Positions 33,196 through 44,744 of a DNA stretch of 64,000 nt are shown here, piece after piece (the stretch's first letter is position 1; every line of letters starts with the position of its first letter). This stretch comes from Eutreptiella sp. 'Long Island Sound 2002' (Eukaryota; Euglenozoa; Euglenophyceae; Eutreptiales; Eutreptiaceae). The notes beneath the pieces were generated by a model. It saw only the letters and a list, made by a program, of their open reading frames with translations. It made no database searches and was not told where the DNA came from. Where the stretch lies: contig OZ038381.1 of the NCBI GenBank assembly GCA_964036045.1, forward strand, positions 146,825,596 to 146,889,595, in the 5' to 3' direction. A program made the translations under genes and the position numbers.

Positions 33196-33760
33196 AGGGC
33201 GGCCAAAGGACAGGAAAGAACCAACACCCCATGGGTCGGACACGCTGGGGCGACCCAGCGGACCCACGGGGCCAGTGGCAGGAGCGGTACTCCAAGGCCA
33301 CTGGTCCGAGCCCAGCCAGGCTGCATCGGGGACCATGGCAAACGTCACCCGGAGCCATGGATGCAACCGGTGACAGGCGAGCCAGTACACAGTCCAGGAG
33401 GGGGTCGCCTGCCCAGCGGAGCGGCCCTGCAACTCAAGCCACAAGGGTGAGGCGGTCGTACCGTAGACAAGCGGGAGCAATACCCCTTGTGGTGAGAGAT
33501 ACTCCACAAGGCTGGGCAGCCCCAAGAGCTGCCGCCCAAAGAAGGGGGCATGTGGCCCTACCCATGGACACATGTGGGGACACCCTCCCACCTGGGACAC
33601 CTGGACCAGGTGGCCGCGACACTGCCTTCCCAAGCACCTGCGGGAGCGGCTTAAGAGGCACCTCACCTAGGGCAGTGGGAGGGACAGGACGTCCCCCTGG
33701 TAAGATTTTCTTCCTGCACTCTCAAAGGAGGCATCCCGAGCTCCCGAAGATACCTACCTA
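33196..33760 (+). other. Copy III 3' unique region and tail
   Basis: Same sequence as 20541-21116 with scattered differences, ending gatacctaccta. No gene is seen. Confidence 0.8.
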
Positions 33761-33771
33761 ACTTGATTGAT
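33761..33771. repeat. Target-site duplication of copy III, right
   Basis: acttgattgat, directly after the tail. Confidence 0.6.
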
Positions 33772-36364
33772 ATCTAACGAGTATGAGGCCGGCTTGTTGG
33801 AAGAGTTGGTGTGAGTGCACTGGGCCGAAGGTCGCGACTGACTTCAGAACGTCCGCCAGGGAGAAGGCCGGGGAGAAACGCACAAGGGCGTGAGGTGGTA
33901 CAACCGAGCGCACAACGTCTCTCACGTGAATCCGCTGCTGGGTGACTGCCGATATGACTAGCCTATGGCCCAGTTCCTCAATTTTCTGTATGGTGGGATG
34001 CAGTAGGATTTCTTCTTTCACCATGACCAGCAGGTCATATTTGTTGAGGAAGACGGCGAATTCCAGTTTTTTGGAGAGATGGGGGTTCATTTCTGTCGCC
34101 GTGTGGATTTCGTTTGCAGGCATTCTGCTACGCCGCCGCGCTCCCTTTTTGAAGGGGGGTTGGTGAGTGACTATCACCGAGGGCTCTCTGATGGACGAGT
34201 GTAAGAGGCCAAACCGGATGTCCATGTCGGCGAGTGCCAACTGCTCCTCATGAAATTTGGCGAGGACATCCATCGGCACGTGAAAATCATACTCTTTAAA
34301 GCCCTCGGGGGGGGGATGAAACCGCGACGGGCCAGTGGGCTTTGGTGATGCTGGGGGCGGAGAGGTTGTGGAGGATGGTGGACAAGTCATCCGGGGACAG
34401 CCCGTTGATGAGCAGCATTAATGGGAGTGACCCACTAATGTTCCAGTTGGTTTCTTGCCCATCTATGGTGCGGATGATTTCGGTTGGGACGTCGAGGCGG
34501 ATTTGGAAGAGGGACTGTGTGGGTGTGAAGAGAGGGGTCTTGGGGCGGGTGTCGTCACTATGTGTGCGTGGGTTGAAATCCACGACGTTTGGTACGTGAC
34601 CTTTGGGGATTACTGCCCAGGTGAGCTGAAAAATGATGAGGGGCATATCATGCGGCGACGGAGAGTCCATGATGCCGCGGGACTCGGTGTGACGGTATGC
34701 GAGGTGCATCACTGGGCACACAATCGACAAATATAGAGAAGGCAGTGATGGAATGGGGTCGATGCGTCTATCGAGGAGAGTGCCGAGTTCAGCATCGGCC
34801 ACATTCGATCGTGACGTGTAGGCCAACCAAACTGTGGTGGCCTTGTTCTGCTTCTTGGCGTCACGAAGCATGTTGAGGACATTTTTTACATATGTTTTGT
34901 GTGCCAAAAATGGCCCTTCATCTTGAAACAGTGAAAAGGCTGGTAGTAGTAAAAAGGATACTAACCCGATTAGCTTCGACCAATCAAGGCCGTGGATGTC
35001 GGCAATCGATAGAGTGCGCAGAAATCCTGGGTATGGCAGTCCGTCACCACTTAGCAAAACCTAGGGTGGGGGAGTCAAGGACCTTAACAAGTCGGCGGGT
35101 GGTAGCGGTGTGCTGTCTAGGTATAACGGGGGGTCGCTTGACACTAGGTCAATTCTTGAGAACCTAGATTGTCCACGCACGGCCAATTTGTTGGCGTTCA
35201 CTTCGGCCGTTAAGTCTCTTGCTTTGGGGAACCCATTGGGGAGCGCCCCATGCGGCAAGAACAACTTGGGTCTTTTTATTGGGTTGGAAGGCAGCGGGGT
35301 AAAGCTCATGCTGGCAACCAGAGAAATTTTGCCATCGCCGCATTGAGAAGACGCGGAAGGGGCAACGCTCAAGGGGGCGGGCGGGGCAAAGGCACTTCGC
35401 AAGACCTTATGGGGTGTCATGTCATCGGTTTTTGCCCTGCTTGCCGTGAGGTCTTTGGATTCAACCGAGGCGGCGTCATGGCGCTCTAAGGAAGCAAGAT
35501 GGCCGCAAAGCGAACGAGGGGCGCTTGGCGATGGGATTGGCTTGAAGATTCTATGCATCGCAAGGGAGGACCCTAGGCGATCAACACGGTTCAATGGGAT
35601 TTTTGATGAGGAATCTTGTATAGGGTTAGTTGTGCATGGTGCGGCGGGAGAGTCTTTTTTTTCCCTATCAACATCAATGGCATCTTCGCCGGAAGCGCCA
35701 AGGGATCCCTTGTCCATAGGAGCACGACTTTGCTCATGTGCATTGAAGGAATCTTGCTCCACAAGTGTGGGCGTGTTGCACGGAGGCTCCAAGGATTCAC
35801 TGCCTTTTCTTCTCTTCGGCGCAATGTCATCCGGTGGACCATCGTGACAAGGGCTTGGAGAGGTATTATTTTCATCATCCTTTTTTTTTTGGTGCACAAG
35901 AGGCGCCTTGCGCAACAGAGTGAGACGCCGTGCGCTCCTCATCCGTCTGCACGGTAGGCATGGTAGTCCTTGGGAGAGGTGAGTGCAAGGATGGAGGCAG
36001 GGCCGGGTCACCTTGAAGGCGTGCAATGATGGTAGCCTTGTTTGACACTATAGATGCAGCTTGAGATTTTTTTAGCGGCCGTGCTCTGCTGGAGAGAGCT
36101 TTGGGCGAGATGGTGCGGGAGCTCCTTTTTTTAGCGACCATGGAGTGCACTTTAGCCACGGGAGCCGGAGGCGGTGGCATGGCAGAAGAGGACGACGCAT
36201 TTTTTTTATCGTTCACCATACCATACCGCAAAATACACAGAATTCTTGGACAAAGGCAAAAATGCGTAAAAACAGCAGTCAACAGGCGTTTTTGAACAAA
36301 ATCGATCTGCGCTGAAGCCTCAGGCTAGGAAGCGCCAGTCACAGACACACGCGCGCACGACGAA

Positions 36365-36383
36365 TGGTCTCTGACACCTTCTT
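36365..36383. repeat. Target-site duplication of LINE-B, 5' side
   Basis: tggtctctgacaccttctt, identical to 25420-25438. Confidence 0.85.
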
Positions 36384-39300
36384 GTCCCAGTTGCCAATAT
36401 CCACTTGTACTTCCCTTGGCAGGGCGTCCCGTGGATCAGCTCTGGCAAATCTGAGTGCCTTTGCTTCCTTCTGAAACTTCTTTGGCACCATCGATGCCTT
36501 CTTTGATTGGATGGTTTTTGGAGGAGAGTACTCCGGCATCCCGGTCCTGTTGGGTCTTCTTTCAGTTCAGTCGACCGCAGCCCCGTCTTGCTGCGAATCG
36601 CCGGGCATAGGGCACTTCTCTCGGTCTGCAAGGTCTTGAGCGCCCCCATGCCCCGCATTAGGGAATCGACCATTCCTTCAATTTGTCGAATTCAGCGGTC
36701 ACGTCAGTGTTCTTGTTCACCCGAGTGTCCACCAGCACTTTGCCCCTGCCTTCAAGCCTCTATACAGTTCTCTTTGGGCACCTTCCCGGGATGGGCTTCG
36801 AAGTAACCCTGTCTGTCCTCCGCGTAGATCATGATCGTGTTTGTGTGGGAGTTTCCTCCAACAACAGATCCAGCATCCATCATGTTCCCGCCTGTATTCC
36901 TTGGAGGAGAGCAGATGGTTGTCAATCCTCTGCGAAGGTTTCCCCATTCCACCACGGGGTGCTGCTCTCCTCCACTTCGGCTTGTCCTGCCCATGCTCCT
37001 TTGTGTTGTGCCCTACAGATGCAAGGAGGTAGGCTGCCTCATGATTCTCCTCGGGGGCCATACTCTCGCCCTCGGAAGAGCCTCTACCATCTTTCGAACT
37101 GGTGCGCAATGTTCTTGGATCTCTTGATGGTTTTGATCCTGCCAGCGATCGTGCTCCGATTAAGACAGTCTTCAATATGCACTTCATTTTTGGAGTTCGG
37201 CTTCAGTTGCACGCTCACGTACAGAGTGATCAAGTCCAGGCTCATTCGCACCGGCATTATCTGCAACTTCAGATTCTTCCCGCGTCTAAATTCGACATTG
37301 TTGACTCCAAGAAGACATCCTCCCGCCGTCTCGCCGAACACCTCCACGTAGACTGGGTTGTTGAGCGCGATCATCTCCTCCGGCGCCCAAGGTTCCGCCG
37401 GAAATATTGCATTATTCCCAGGTGCTGCTCCTCTGCCAACGTGATAAATACTGCCATACGCTTCTTGGCCCGTTTCTGCTCCTCGTCTTCGACCCATTAC
37501 TTCTAATAGGTTGGAAGGACATGCTCCGAGAGGTGGCAAATCTTGCCCTATTCCGACCAATACTCAACTTGCTTTAGAAGTCGTTGGTTCCTCTGAAGAT
37601 ATCTGCTCCATTCCCTGAACCGCAGCTCCCCATGTTCCAAGTTCAGAGGTATTACCCATAAGTCGCCGAGCTTTGGGTTCGAGGTAACCACCCTTTCTTC
37701 CTGTGCCCACCAGTCCAAACACTGGTCCTCTGCCCGGGTCCTCTTCTCCTGAATCGCGTCACGCAAACCCGCTTTCAACTCCAGCGCCAAGCGGTGTGGA
37801 AACGTATGACAGTCCCATTGTCTCGAACACCGATCTGAACCGCATCTCAACCACGGCTTCCTGGGCACAGTCTTCCCAATGTAAGATGAATTGGTTCAAG
37901 TTGGCAAGGTCGCCGTCGTTATGGGGTATTTTCACAGCCTGTAGGTCTTCGATGCGTTCAGAGTCCCCAACATCCGAAGCAATGACGCCCCCTTGTCAGA
38001 TACCTTCAGCACTTCCATTGCCTCGAGATCGGGAGTAGACCCCTCGGATCTCCATGTCTTATCGCTGTCCAGATTTGGCTTCCCCCGTGCTCAGACCGAC
38101 CATGGTCCATATACCCAGCCCCGGCTCTGGGACCCATGACGCGGGTCAACGGGATGGGATAGGAGCGACCCTTGCAAGGAGCAGGAAACGGTCCCCGGAT
38201 GGATGAGGGTCCTGTGGGCCCGCGCCACTGGGTTGCTGGCGGCCCGGTGGGGTATAAACACAGGATGAGGCATGGGATGAGGGGACGGGAGCGGAAAATG
38301 AGTGTGGCAAGGGCCGCACCAGAGACCCTAGAGAACAGGGATCAGCGGGACGCGGGGATTGGGCGGGTGACGGGATGAGGCAAAGGGGAAGGAGACATCG
38401 CGGGGTTGCAAATGAAACACAGCAGGGAAAGATGGCAGAAAGCGCCAGGCAACAGCCCCGTGGGATTGGGAAACCAGCTGCCATGGAGTAGTGAACCGTG
38501 GGCGAACCATGGGGAGCCTGGCAACGGGAGGACGTGAAAATGCCCGGAACTCCGGGACTGCCGTGAGGTGTCTGCAGCAGTGAGGGTTCACCCTGAGGTC
38601 CGCGGGCCAATGGCCCGAGTACACGTAGGTTCACGCGTGAGCGGGACCTGGGGGAACGTGGAAAGGGTCGCCCCCTGGCCTCCGGCCGCGGATGGACGAC
38701 ACCCAAGTGCATCCGGGAGCCGAGTTGGTACTCCAACCTGTGAGGGATGGGGAGTGTTGGAATGTGGTTGAGAGCAATGCTGCGCTGTCGGCGACGGCTC
38801 TCCACAGGAAAGCCGCCTGCAAGCACCAAAACAGCTGAGCTAGGGGGGGAAGGCCGGAGGATCCTTTGATGGGTTACCGGAAGGAGCTGAGACCGTGAGG
38901 GCAGCGACTGAAGGAAACCTACCGCCAGTCATGCCCCAAGGGAACCTGGTTGAAGTTCTCGGCATGGAGGTGAGACAGCCGTCGCCAGGGGAACTGATGG
39001 TCGAGAGCTCTCCTTCCCGCCAGAGGCGTCCACCATGTAAAACAAACAAGGAGATGTCAGATGATGCTGCGGACGCGGCCGCCCATACTTAATTACTTAC
39101 TCTGGGACCCATGATTCTCCACTTAATCCATCTTGGCGAGCCGTTGACCTCAACGCCTTTTTGTTCACTCCTGCCACATAAGCGGCTCTGGCGTCGACCG
39201 TCGTGGAGGGCTGCTCGTTGACATGTCAATCTGGACCCTCTCCTCAGGGGTATCACGCTTGGGCATACCAACCCCGGAGCCTTTTTCTGGCTACTACTCC

Positions 39301-40200
39301 CCCGAAAATGACGTCCGTTCAGAATAGTGGGATGTGCCTCAACAATGAGAGATCAACCCGTGGACAATATGGCACTGACTCCATGGGACCCTCCATGGGT
39401 GCCACCCCTTCTGCGGCTGTCCTTAAGGTTGTCAACCATCGCAGCAAAGACTCTGGGGACGGATCCTGTGGCAGGTCTCAACCTGGTAACAGGACGGGCA
39501 TTGGGTCTCCTGCAGGCCTCTGCAATTCCCCATCCTGTGCTCGGGTGTCTCAAAGTACTTGATCATTTTGTCCACCGCCCCTTGCTGCGGTACCAGCATT
39601 CTCTCCAGCTTGGCCTCGTAGTCATCTCAATGTAACCAGATTCTTTTCAAATTGTGTCCAAGATCGTCTGGTTATCAAAGATTCCAGAGGTGGTGTTGTC
39701 CAGTGTGTCGATCCGCTGAATAAGGGCATCCTTTCCAATCCGGGGATAAATTCCGCTGATGAAATCCATTTGCTGGCAATGGCAGTGATCAGCACACGCC
39801 GTGTCCCCGCACACCACTTCCTTGCTGTCCTCACGATGAAGGCAACCATCTCCTTCACGGTCCTGGCTAACCCGCGGCAGATCAGGCGGAGCTTCCCGCT
39901 TTATTCCTTGACCCATCACAGTGTCGCCTGTCCCGTCACCGTCCATCCTCCGATCTTTGCCAACGTCTCCTACCTGCGGTTGCACCATCATGAACTGGGT
40001 ATGCCCCTGGACTCTTGTTGTTGCCGACATTTGCGCTAACACGCCCCGTTCTGCATCATGAGCAAGTTCAGGATTTGGGGCGGTGTGCAATCGCCCCGCC
40101 TGGAAAGCTTGCTCTGTTTTTTGAATGTTCTTACACGCATCCACTTGTTCTGGGGCTGACGTCCCCCAACGGAAGTATTTACAACAACATATTATGATAT
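36384..40200 (-). pseudogene. gag region of gypsy-2
   Basis: Continues upstream of the protease. Readable parts on the minus strand are 40144-39647 (EQVDACKNIQKTEQAFQAG), about 39200-38050 (split by the 960-bp insertion), 37868-37548 (LRDAIQEKRTRAEDQCLDWW, LRFREWSRYLQRNQRL), 37560-37084 (PVYVEVFGETAGGCLLGVNN) and 36539-36384 (PKKFQKEAKALRFARAD, ending GNWDKKVSET). The frame changes repeatedly. No CCHC zinc knuckle is readable. Length without the insertion is about 2.8 kb, long for a gypsy gag, so other material may be included. Call rests on linkage to the protease. Confidence 0.55.
38140..39099 (+). mobile_element. 960-bp insertion with 15-bp target duplication
   Basis: ctctgggacccatga occurs at 38125-38139 and again at 39100-39114. 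Removing one copy and the 960 bases between restores a continuous gypsy-2 frame (IMGPRAGAGY). The insert ends in acttaattactta, a short-repeat-like tail pointing to a SINE or truncated LINE on the plus strand. No gene in it is credible; the 227-codon minus frame is Pro/Ser-rich and unsupported. Confidence 0.75.
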
Positions 40201-43200
40201 GTACACGGTTGCTCTGATGGTATGGTTAGATGAAGGGTGAGTTACCCTCGGGGAGGGGGGGGGGGTTCAGGAAGGGGCAGTGGGCTGAAGGGGTCGAGAG
40301 GAGGGGACAGAAAGCTACTGGATGGGCAGAATAAATTTCGGATGTCCCGGGAGGCGCAGGAGTGGGGGGGGGCAGGGGCAGACGGACCTGGGCACCTAGT
40401 AGCGGTGGGCCTAGAGGGGAGAGGTAGGAGTGTTTGACGGTAGCGTGCCTTGGAGCGTGGAGGTGGGAGAGGGGGACTGGTCTTGGCGCGCTTTTGGGGG
40501 CGCCCAAACGATTGTGGTATGATGAGTTTATGATGATCGATGGCGTTTTTGTGGTTGCCGTGGTCGTGAGTGCTGAGGAGGGCGGGGAATGGCCGAGGGA
40601 GGGGAGGGGCGTGGTGCGGATGCGCGGCTGGATGGGCGTTTGGAGTTTTTAGGCGCGCGACGACTGGCTGGCTGTGCTTTGGCTGACGCTGGCTTGGACG
40701 GTTTTCTGAAGGCGTGTTTAGGGAGAGGTGGGGGGTGCTGGTATGCGGGGCGGGTCCGAGGGGGCATGTGGACGGAGGTACTGAACGCACCGTGCGAAAC
40801 CGAGAAGGGGTTGAGAGGGTCGGGGGGCTGCGCCCAAAGTATTGGGTCCCAAGAGAGAGGATTCGAACACAGCCAGTCATGTGCTTGGTGGACAGCCTTG
40901 TCCAGGTGCTTTACGCGTTCCTCTAGGGCTAGGCCAAGCATGGCCTTGTGCTCGGCGCGAGTGGAGCCCGGGATTGGCTGGGCGAGGCAGGACCATAGGG
41001 ACTTAGGCACCAGAGTTCTCATGAGATTCCTGCGGTCAGCCTTTGAGGGTCCAGAGAGCCACCAGTGCAGGACAATGGGGCTGAAAAGGGGCCCCCAGGA
41101 AGAGACGTATGCCTGGACGCGCTGGTCTAACGCTTTGCAGAAGGCCAGGCAGGATAGAGGGTCGAAGGGATGGTGCTGTCCGCACCTGGAACAGTGGTAG
41201 TCGTGAAGCATATTGCACCACTGGTACCCGTGCACATTGTAGCACCCGGACGCCAGTTTGAAAAACAAGGACAAAAACCAGGAAGCTTTATTGTACAGGC
41301 TGAAGCTGGGGCCGACCGCTATGTTGTTATGGGAATGCTGCGGCAGTAGGTGGCGGAATTGCTGCGCCTTAAACTTGTGGAGGACAGGCAGGTGGTGTAC
41401 CGCCACTGAACCCAGGGGGGGGGGGGTAGGTCTGGGGTAAAAATCAGGCTGTGAGCTGCCCATTTAGAGAAATGGTCGCAGATTTCGTTGCCAATAAAAT
41501 TTGCGTGACCTTTAATCCACATGATATGGAGGCGGTTGGTGATGAGAAGTACGGCGCTGTGCACGGCGACGGTCCATGTGTCGTCTTGGAACGGGCTGGG
41601 CCTATAGACTTGGCATTTTTGAAGGGAGGACACCACCTGTTCGTTGTCAATTAACAAACATACTTCGTGTTGGGAAAGGTCCCTTTGGATCCAGCGAAGG
41701 GCTGCTACCGCCCCCCAGAACTCCGAACCCAGAGAAGAGGGATGCGGTGAGGATAGGCACAGGACTCTGGTTGTGCCGTTGGGCAGAAAGGCCGTGACGG
41801 CGGCCGCATGGCCGGACTCACCGGAGGAACCATCGGAATAGAGCCACACCCGCTGTAGGCCGGGGGCCGGCGGCCTGGTTGTGCCTCCGCGGCATCGTGG
41901 CATCCCCACTCGTCGAGAGACTTCTTCTCTAGGTAGTGTTGTGCCTGCAGAGCAAAGAGAGGGCTGTGTTGGCTGATCTCCAGTGCGTGCGCGTTGTGCG
42001 GTGGCCCTGGGGGTTCGGGGATGGTCTCTTGAGGGCGCAAAAATTCAGGGACTAGCTGGAAGTGAGAGGGGCGGGAGTAATCCATGACGGCGTGGCATGG
42101 CATGTGCATGGTGTAGGACGTGTGGGTATTCGCCGAGTAGACCCCGTCTCGGAACGAGACGTTGGCCCATTTCGAGGTGGCCTCGGTCACCCTTCCTGTG
42201 GCCTGTCCTGATTTGAACCTAACGGTTAGCTGGGTACCAGGCGTTAGATCCCGAATAGCAGTGGGTCCCCACGAGCCTATGCTGTGGAAAGATATGCCTG
42301 GGGCATGGATGGAGTCCATAAAAGAGTTTTGAACCGGATCCGAGGCCCTCTGGTTCGGGCTGAGTAAAGACTCGACGTACAGGGGGCCAACTGACTTTGG
42401 GGCGAGGCCGCAAAGGGCCCGTAATCCATAGTTCACAGTGGCAACGTGGACGCTGTGCGGTAGAAATTTTATACCCAACCGTCCCTTTGGGCGAGCCGCA
42501 AAGCGGTCTTTGGGGGAGACTAGACGTGTGATGCTTCGAGACGCAATTCCCGTCCAGATGGAGGACTGAAGCTTTTCGAGCTGGTTGGGGGAAAGAGAGT
42601 GGGTGCTTAAGCGGTAGGCGAGCGCTGGGACCAGCTGAGAGTTCGTCAGGCGGACCTTCCCACTAAGTGTAAGAGGCAAGGGAGACAGTCGGGCAGAATT
42701 CCTCTGGATCTCCGCCTTGAGCATGTGAAACAGGCCCCTTGCTTGGTGGCAAGTAAAAAGATAAACCTCCAGGTATTTATAGCATGTGTGCGGCCGAACC
42801 TTTCTTTTGTTGTACGTGAGGAATTCCGAGCCCCTGGATGTCAGAAACTCTTTTTGGGGGGCTGTGCCATTGGCGTGGACCTCGGTTTTAGACACATTCA
42901 TGTCCAGGCCCCAGTCCCTGGCTGGCCCATCGAAGTAGTTGAGACTGTTTTGGATGTAGACGACATCCTCACTTTTGATCAGGATGTCGTCAATGTAAGC
43001 GTGGTGGCTAGTGCGGGCATTTGCCCGGGGGGGGGGGCACAGTGGCAGAAAAATGGTGGAGGAGGGAGTTGAGATAGAGAATGAAGAGTAGGAGGGAGAG
43101 GGCACATCCTTGTTGGAGGCCTCTGGTTTGGAGGTAAGCGTGGGGAGTGTGGCCATTGATGATGGGGCTGTCTTGAGGGAAGCAGTATAGTTGCTTAACG

Positions 43201-44400
43201 ACAGAAATTGTGGAAGCAGAAAAATTTGCCCGTTCGAGGACGGTCCAGAGTGTGCCATTGGGCACCGAATTAAAGGCTTTATTGAAATCAATGAACAGCG
43301 AGTAGCTCTTCTTCGATTTCGCATAAAGGGCTTTGAGATGATACAGATGATCAGCGCATTGTTTGCCGGGAAGGCCACCGTGCTGGATTTCTGAAAGGAT
43401 GTCGTGTGCAAAAGCCTGAGCGCGCAGGTGTTTGCAGGCAAACGTGGCCAAGAGTTTGTAAATACAGTTTAAGAGGGCAATAGGACGGCAGTTTGAGGGG
43501 GAGAAAGGGTCGCCTTTTTTATAAAGTAAACATATTTTCGCGCATAGCCAGTGCGGCGGCAGCGGTGAATGGAGGAAGCGGTTCAAAATGGAGTGGAAAA
43601 AACGCTGGATGAGTTCCGGACAGAGGGCCAGGATGTAGTTGTTTGTTTTGTTCGGTTTTCCGGCTTTTGACGGCTTACTGTGTTTTAAGTGGTTCAGGAA
43701 CTCCTGCCAGGTCACAGGTGGTATGTGGTCCTTCTTGGCAGAAACGGGGCATATGGGCGAGTGGGACAGGACCTCTTCGACGTAGTCGTGGGGGGGGGCG
43801 TAATCTGGATGCCCTCCAAGGTGAAGCAGGGTGTCCCCGTAAACTTTAGCTACATCTGCCGCGTCACTCAGGAGCTCTTTGGTAGGTGGATCTCTGACAA
43901 CGAGAGGCTCTAGGTCTTTAGGGGAGAGGGTGCGAGCAACAGTGCTTTTCATCTGGACTTCCCGGACCAGACTGCTGTGAAGCTTTCTCTTCGCTTTCGT
44001 TTCGTCCGAGGACCGTAAGGTGTTTACCACGGACTGAACTCCCGCAATGTGCTCGGGAAATGCCGGGGAACAAGGAGGCGGGGGCGAGCGTAATAATTTC
44101 CTGAGCTTGCCGTAGCCCTCTTGGTCCTTGCGCTGCGGTTTCGGACGTGTGATTTTGTGGTACGCAGACCCAACCTGCATAGAGAGAGAGTCAGTGGCGG
44201 CGATGATCTCTTCCAATGGGGCCCTGGCAGGGGCGTCCTGGAGGTCCGGCACAGGAAAGCTTGCTCTGTGCCGTGAGTATCTGAAGCAAGTGTGATATCC
44301 CTGGGAGTCTGACGGAGCACTGAACATCCGGCAGACAGGGCTCGGCATCATGTCCATTGCGAGCTCCGCAGCCCCCTTGAACGGTTTCGACGAACCGCGT
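40200..44400 (-). mobile_element. LINE-A, 5'-truncated non-LTR retrotransposon
   Basis: Carries only the RT-RNase H-C-terminal part of ORF2 plus a 3' region (40527-40200). The endonuclease and ORF1 are missing, as expected for 5' truncation during target-primed reverse transcription. No poly(A) tail or target duplication is clear, so both edges are approximate. Confidence 0.75.
40528..44357 (-). pseudogene. LINE-A ORF2: RT, RNase H, Cys/His end
   Basis: RT: ICLLYKKGDPFSPSNCRPIA, SLFIDFNKAFNSV, GLQQGCALS and YIDD at 42986-42997. A long segment after RT (TGIASRSITRLVSPKDRFAA and so on) leads to RNase H: WLYSDGSSG (41840), LGSEFWGAVAAL, CLLIDNEQV and IKGHANFIGNEICDHFSKWA. The C-terminal part has CYNVHGYQWCNMLHDYHCSRCGQHHPFDPLSC, a likely zinc-binding end, then a Pro/Arg/Lys-rich tail. 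Frame breaks fall at G11 (43027-43037), near 41860-41900 and at G12 (41415-41426). The N-terminal 200 residues before RT lack an endonuclease. Confidence 0.85.
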
Positions 44401-44731
44401 TTTTCATAGCGGACGGGTTAATGAGCCGCTGCTGCAGCTCCTGACCTCCCCGTCTGATGCTTCCGCGGGTAATCGGGGATGACATTGTTTTGATCATGTT
44501 CCATCACAATAGGTAATGATGTCCTCCATGTTGTTACCGAGTCTTCATTCTGCATGTCTTCTTTCCTCTCGGTGTTCAACCAACGATTCCCGGTTGGTAT
44601 GGTCAATAGTTATCCCAGGTCCACTTGGGCAGGGCTCGTGAGGGCCCAAGCCTCCCGGGTGGCGGTAGGCGGCAGATAAATCTCTGCTACCATAAAGAAC
44701 GTCTGTAGGACCAGCCCCTGCCACGGTGCGG
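44401..44731. other. Short flank between LINE-A and hAT
   Basis: Mixed sequence with a 62-codon minus frame of unknown meaning. It may be older element sequence invaded by both neighbours. Confidence 0.35.
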
Positions 44732-44744
44732 TAGAGATATTCAT
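44732..44744 (+). repeat. hAT left terminal inverted repeat
   Basis: tagagatattcat, compared with tagaggtgtgcat as the reverse complement of 48300-48312 (9 of 13 alike). Confidence 0.45.

Larger units (their letters stand above)
30602..33760 (+). mobile_element. ACCT-tailed T-poor element, copy III
   Basis: Plus-strand insertion into LINE-B. It holds a proline-rich frame (30656-31100), an ORF1-like frame (31179-31775), a block with T- and A-runs (32260-32345), a 65-bp repeat array (32415-33195), and a 3' region near-identical to that of copy II, ending in tacctaccta. An 11-bp duplication with one mismatch flanks it. Unlike copy II, it carries the ORF1-like segment and lacks the 1.3-kb T-free region. 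Region 31990-32260 holds no recognised feature. Confidence 0.75.
30547..36282 (-). pseudogene. LINE-B ORF1 (split by copy III)
   Basis: Coding runs from about 36219 (MVNDKKNASSS) down to 33758. Joining the flanks of copy III would extend it a few residues to TGA at about 30547, 28 bases before ORF2. The N-terminal half is Ser/Pro/Lys-rich and probably disordered. The C-terminal half (35057-33780) is ordinary globular sequence (DWSKLIGLVSFLLLPAF, NWNISGSLPLMLLINGL, EYDFHVPMDVLAKF). Breaks: A10 at 35881-35890, TAG at 35061, G9 at 34307-34315. No zinc knuckle or RRM is clear. The position before the endonuclease ORF is the reason for the ORF1 call; an RNA-binding role is inferred from that. Confidence 0.65.
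25439..36364 (-). mobile_element. LINE-B, near full-length non-LTR retrotransposon
   Basis: Bounded by a 19-bp target duplication (25420-25438 and 36365-36383), with a poly(A) tail on the minus strand (T15 at 25437-25451). From 5' to 3' on the minus strand: ORF1 (36282-33758), ORF2 with APE endonuclease, RT, RNase H and a Cys/His end (30519-25970), and a 3' UTR. Copy III (30602-33760) splits it near the end of ORF1. Without that insert it is about 7.8 kb. It landed in the gag-protease boundary of gypsy-2. Confidence 0.88.

Noticed and set aside
38146-38829. 227-codon minus-strand frame
   Set aside because: Pro/Ser/Arg-rich, inside the 960-bp insertion, with no conserved motif; the target duplication explains the segment better.
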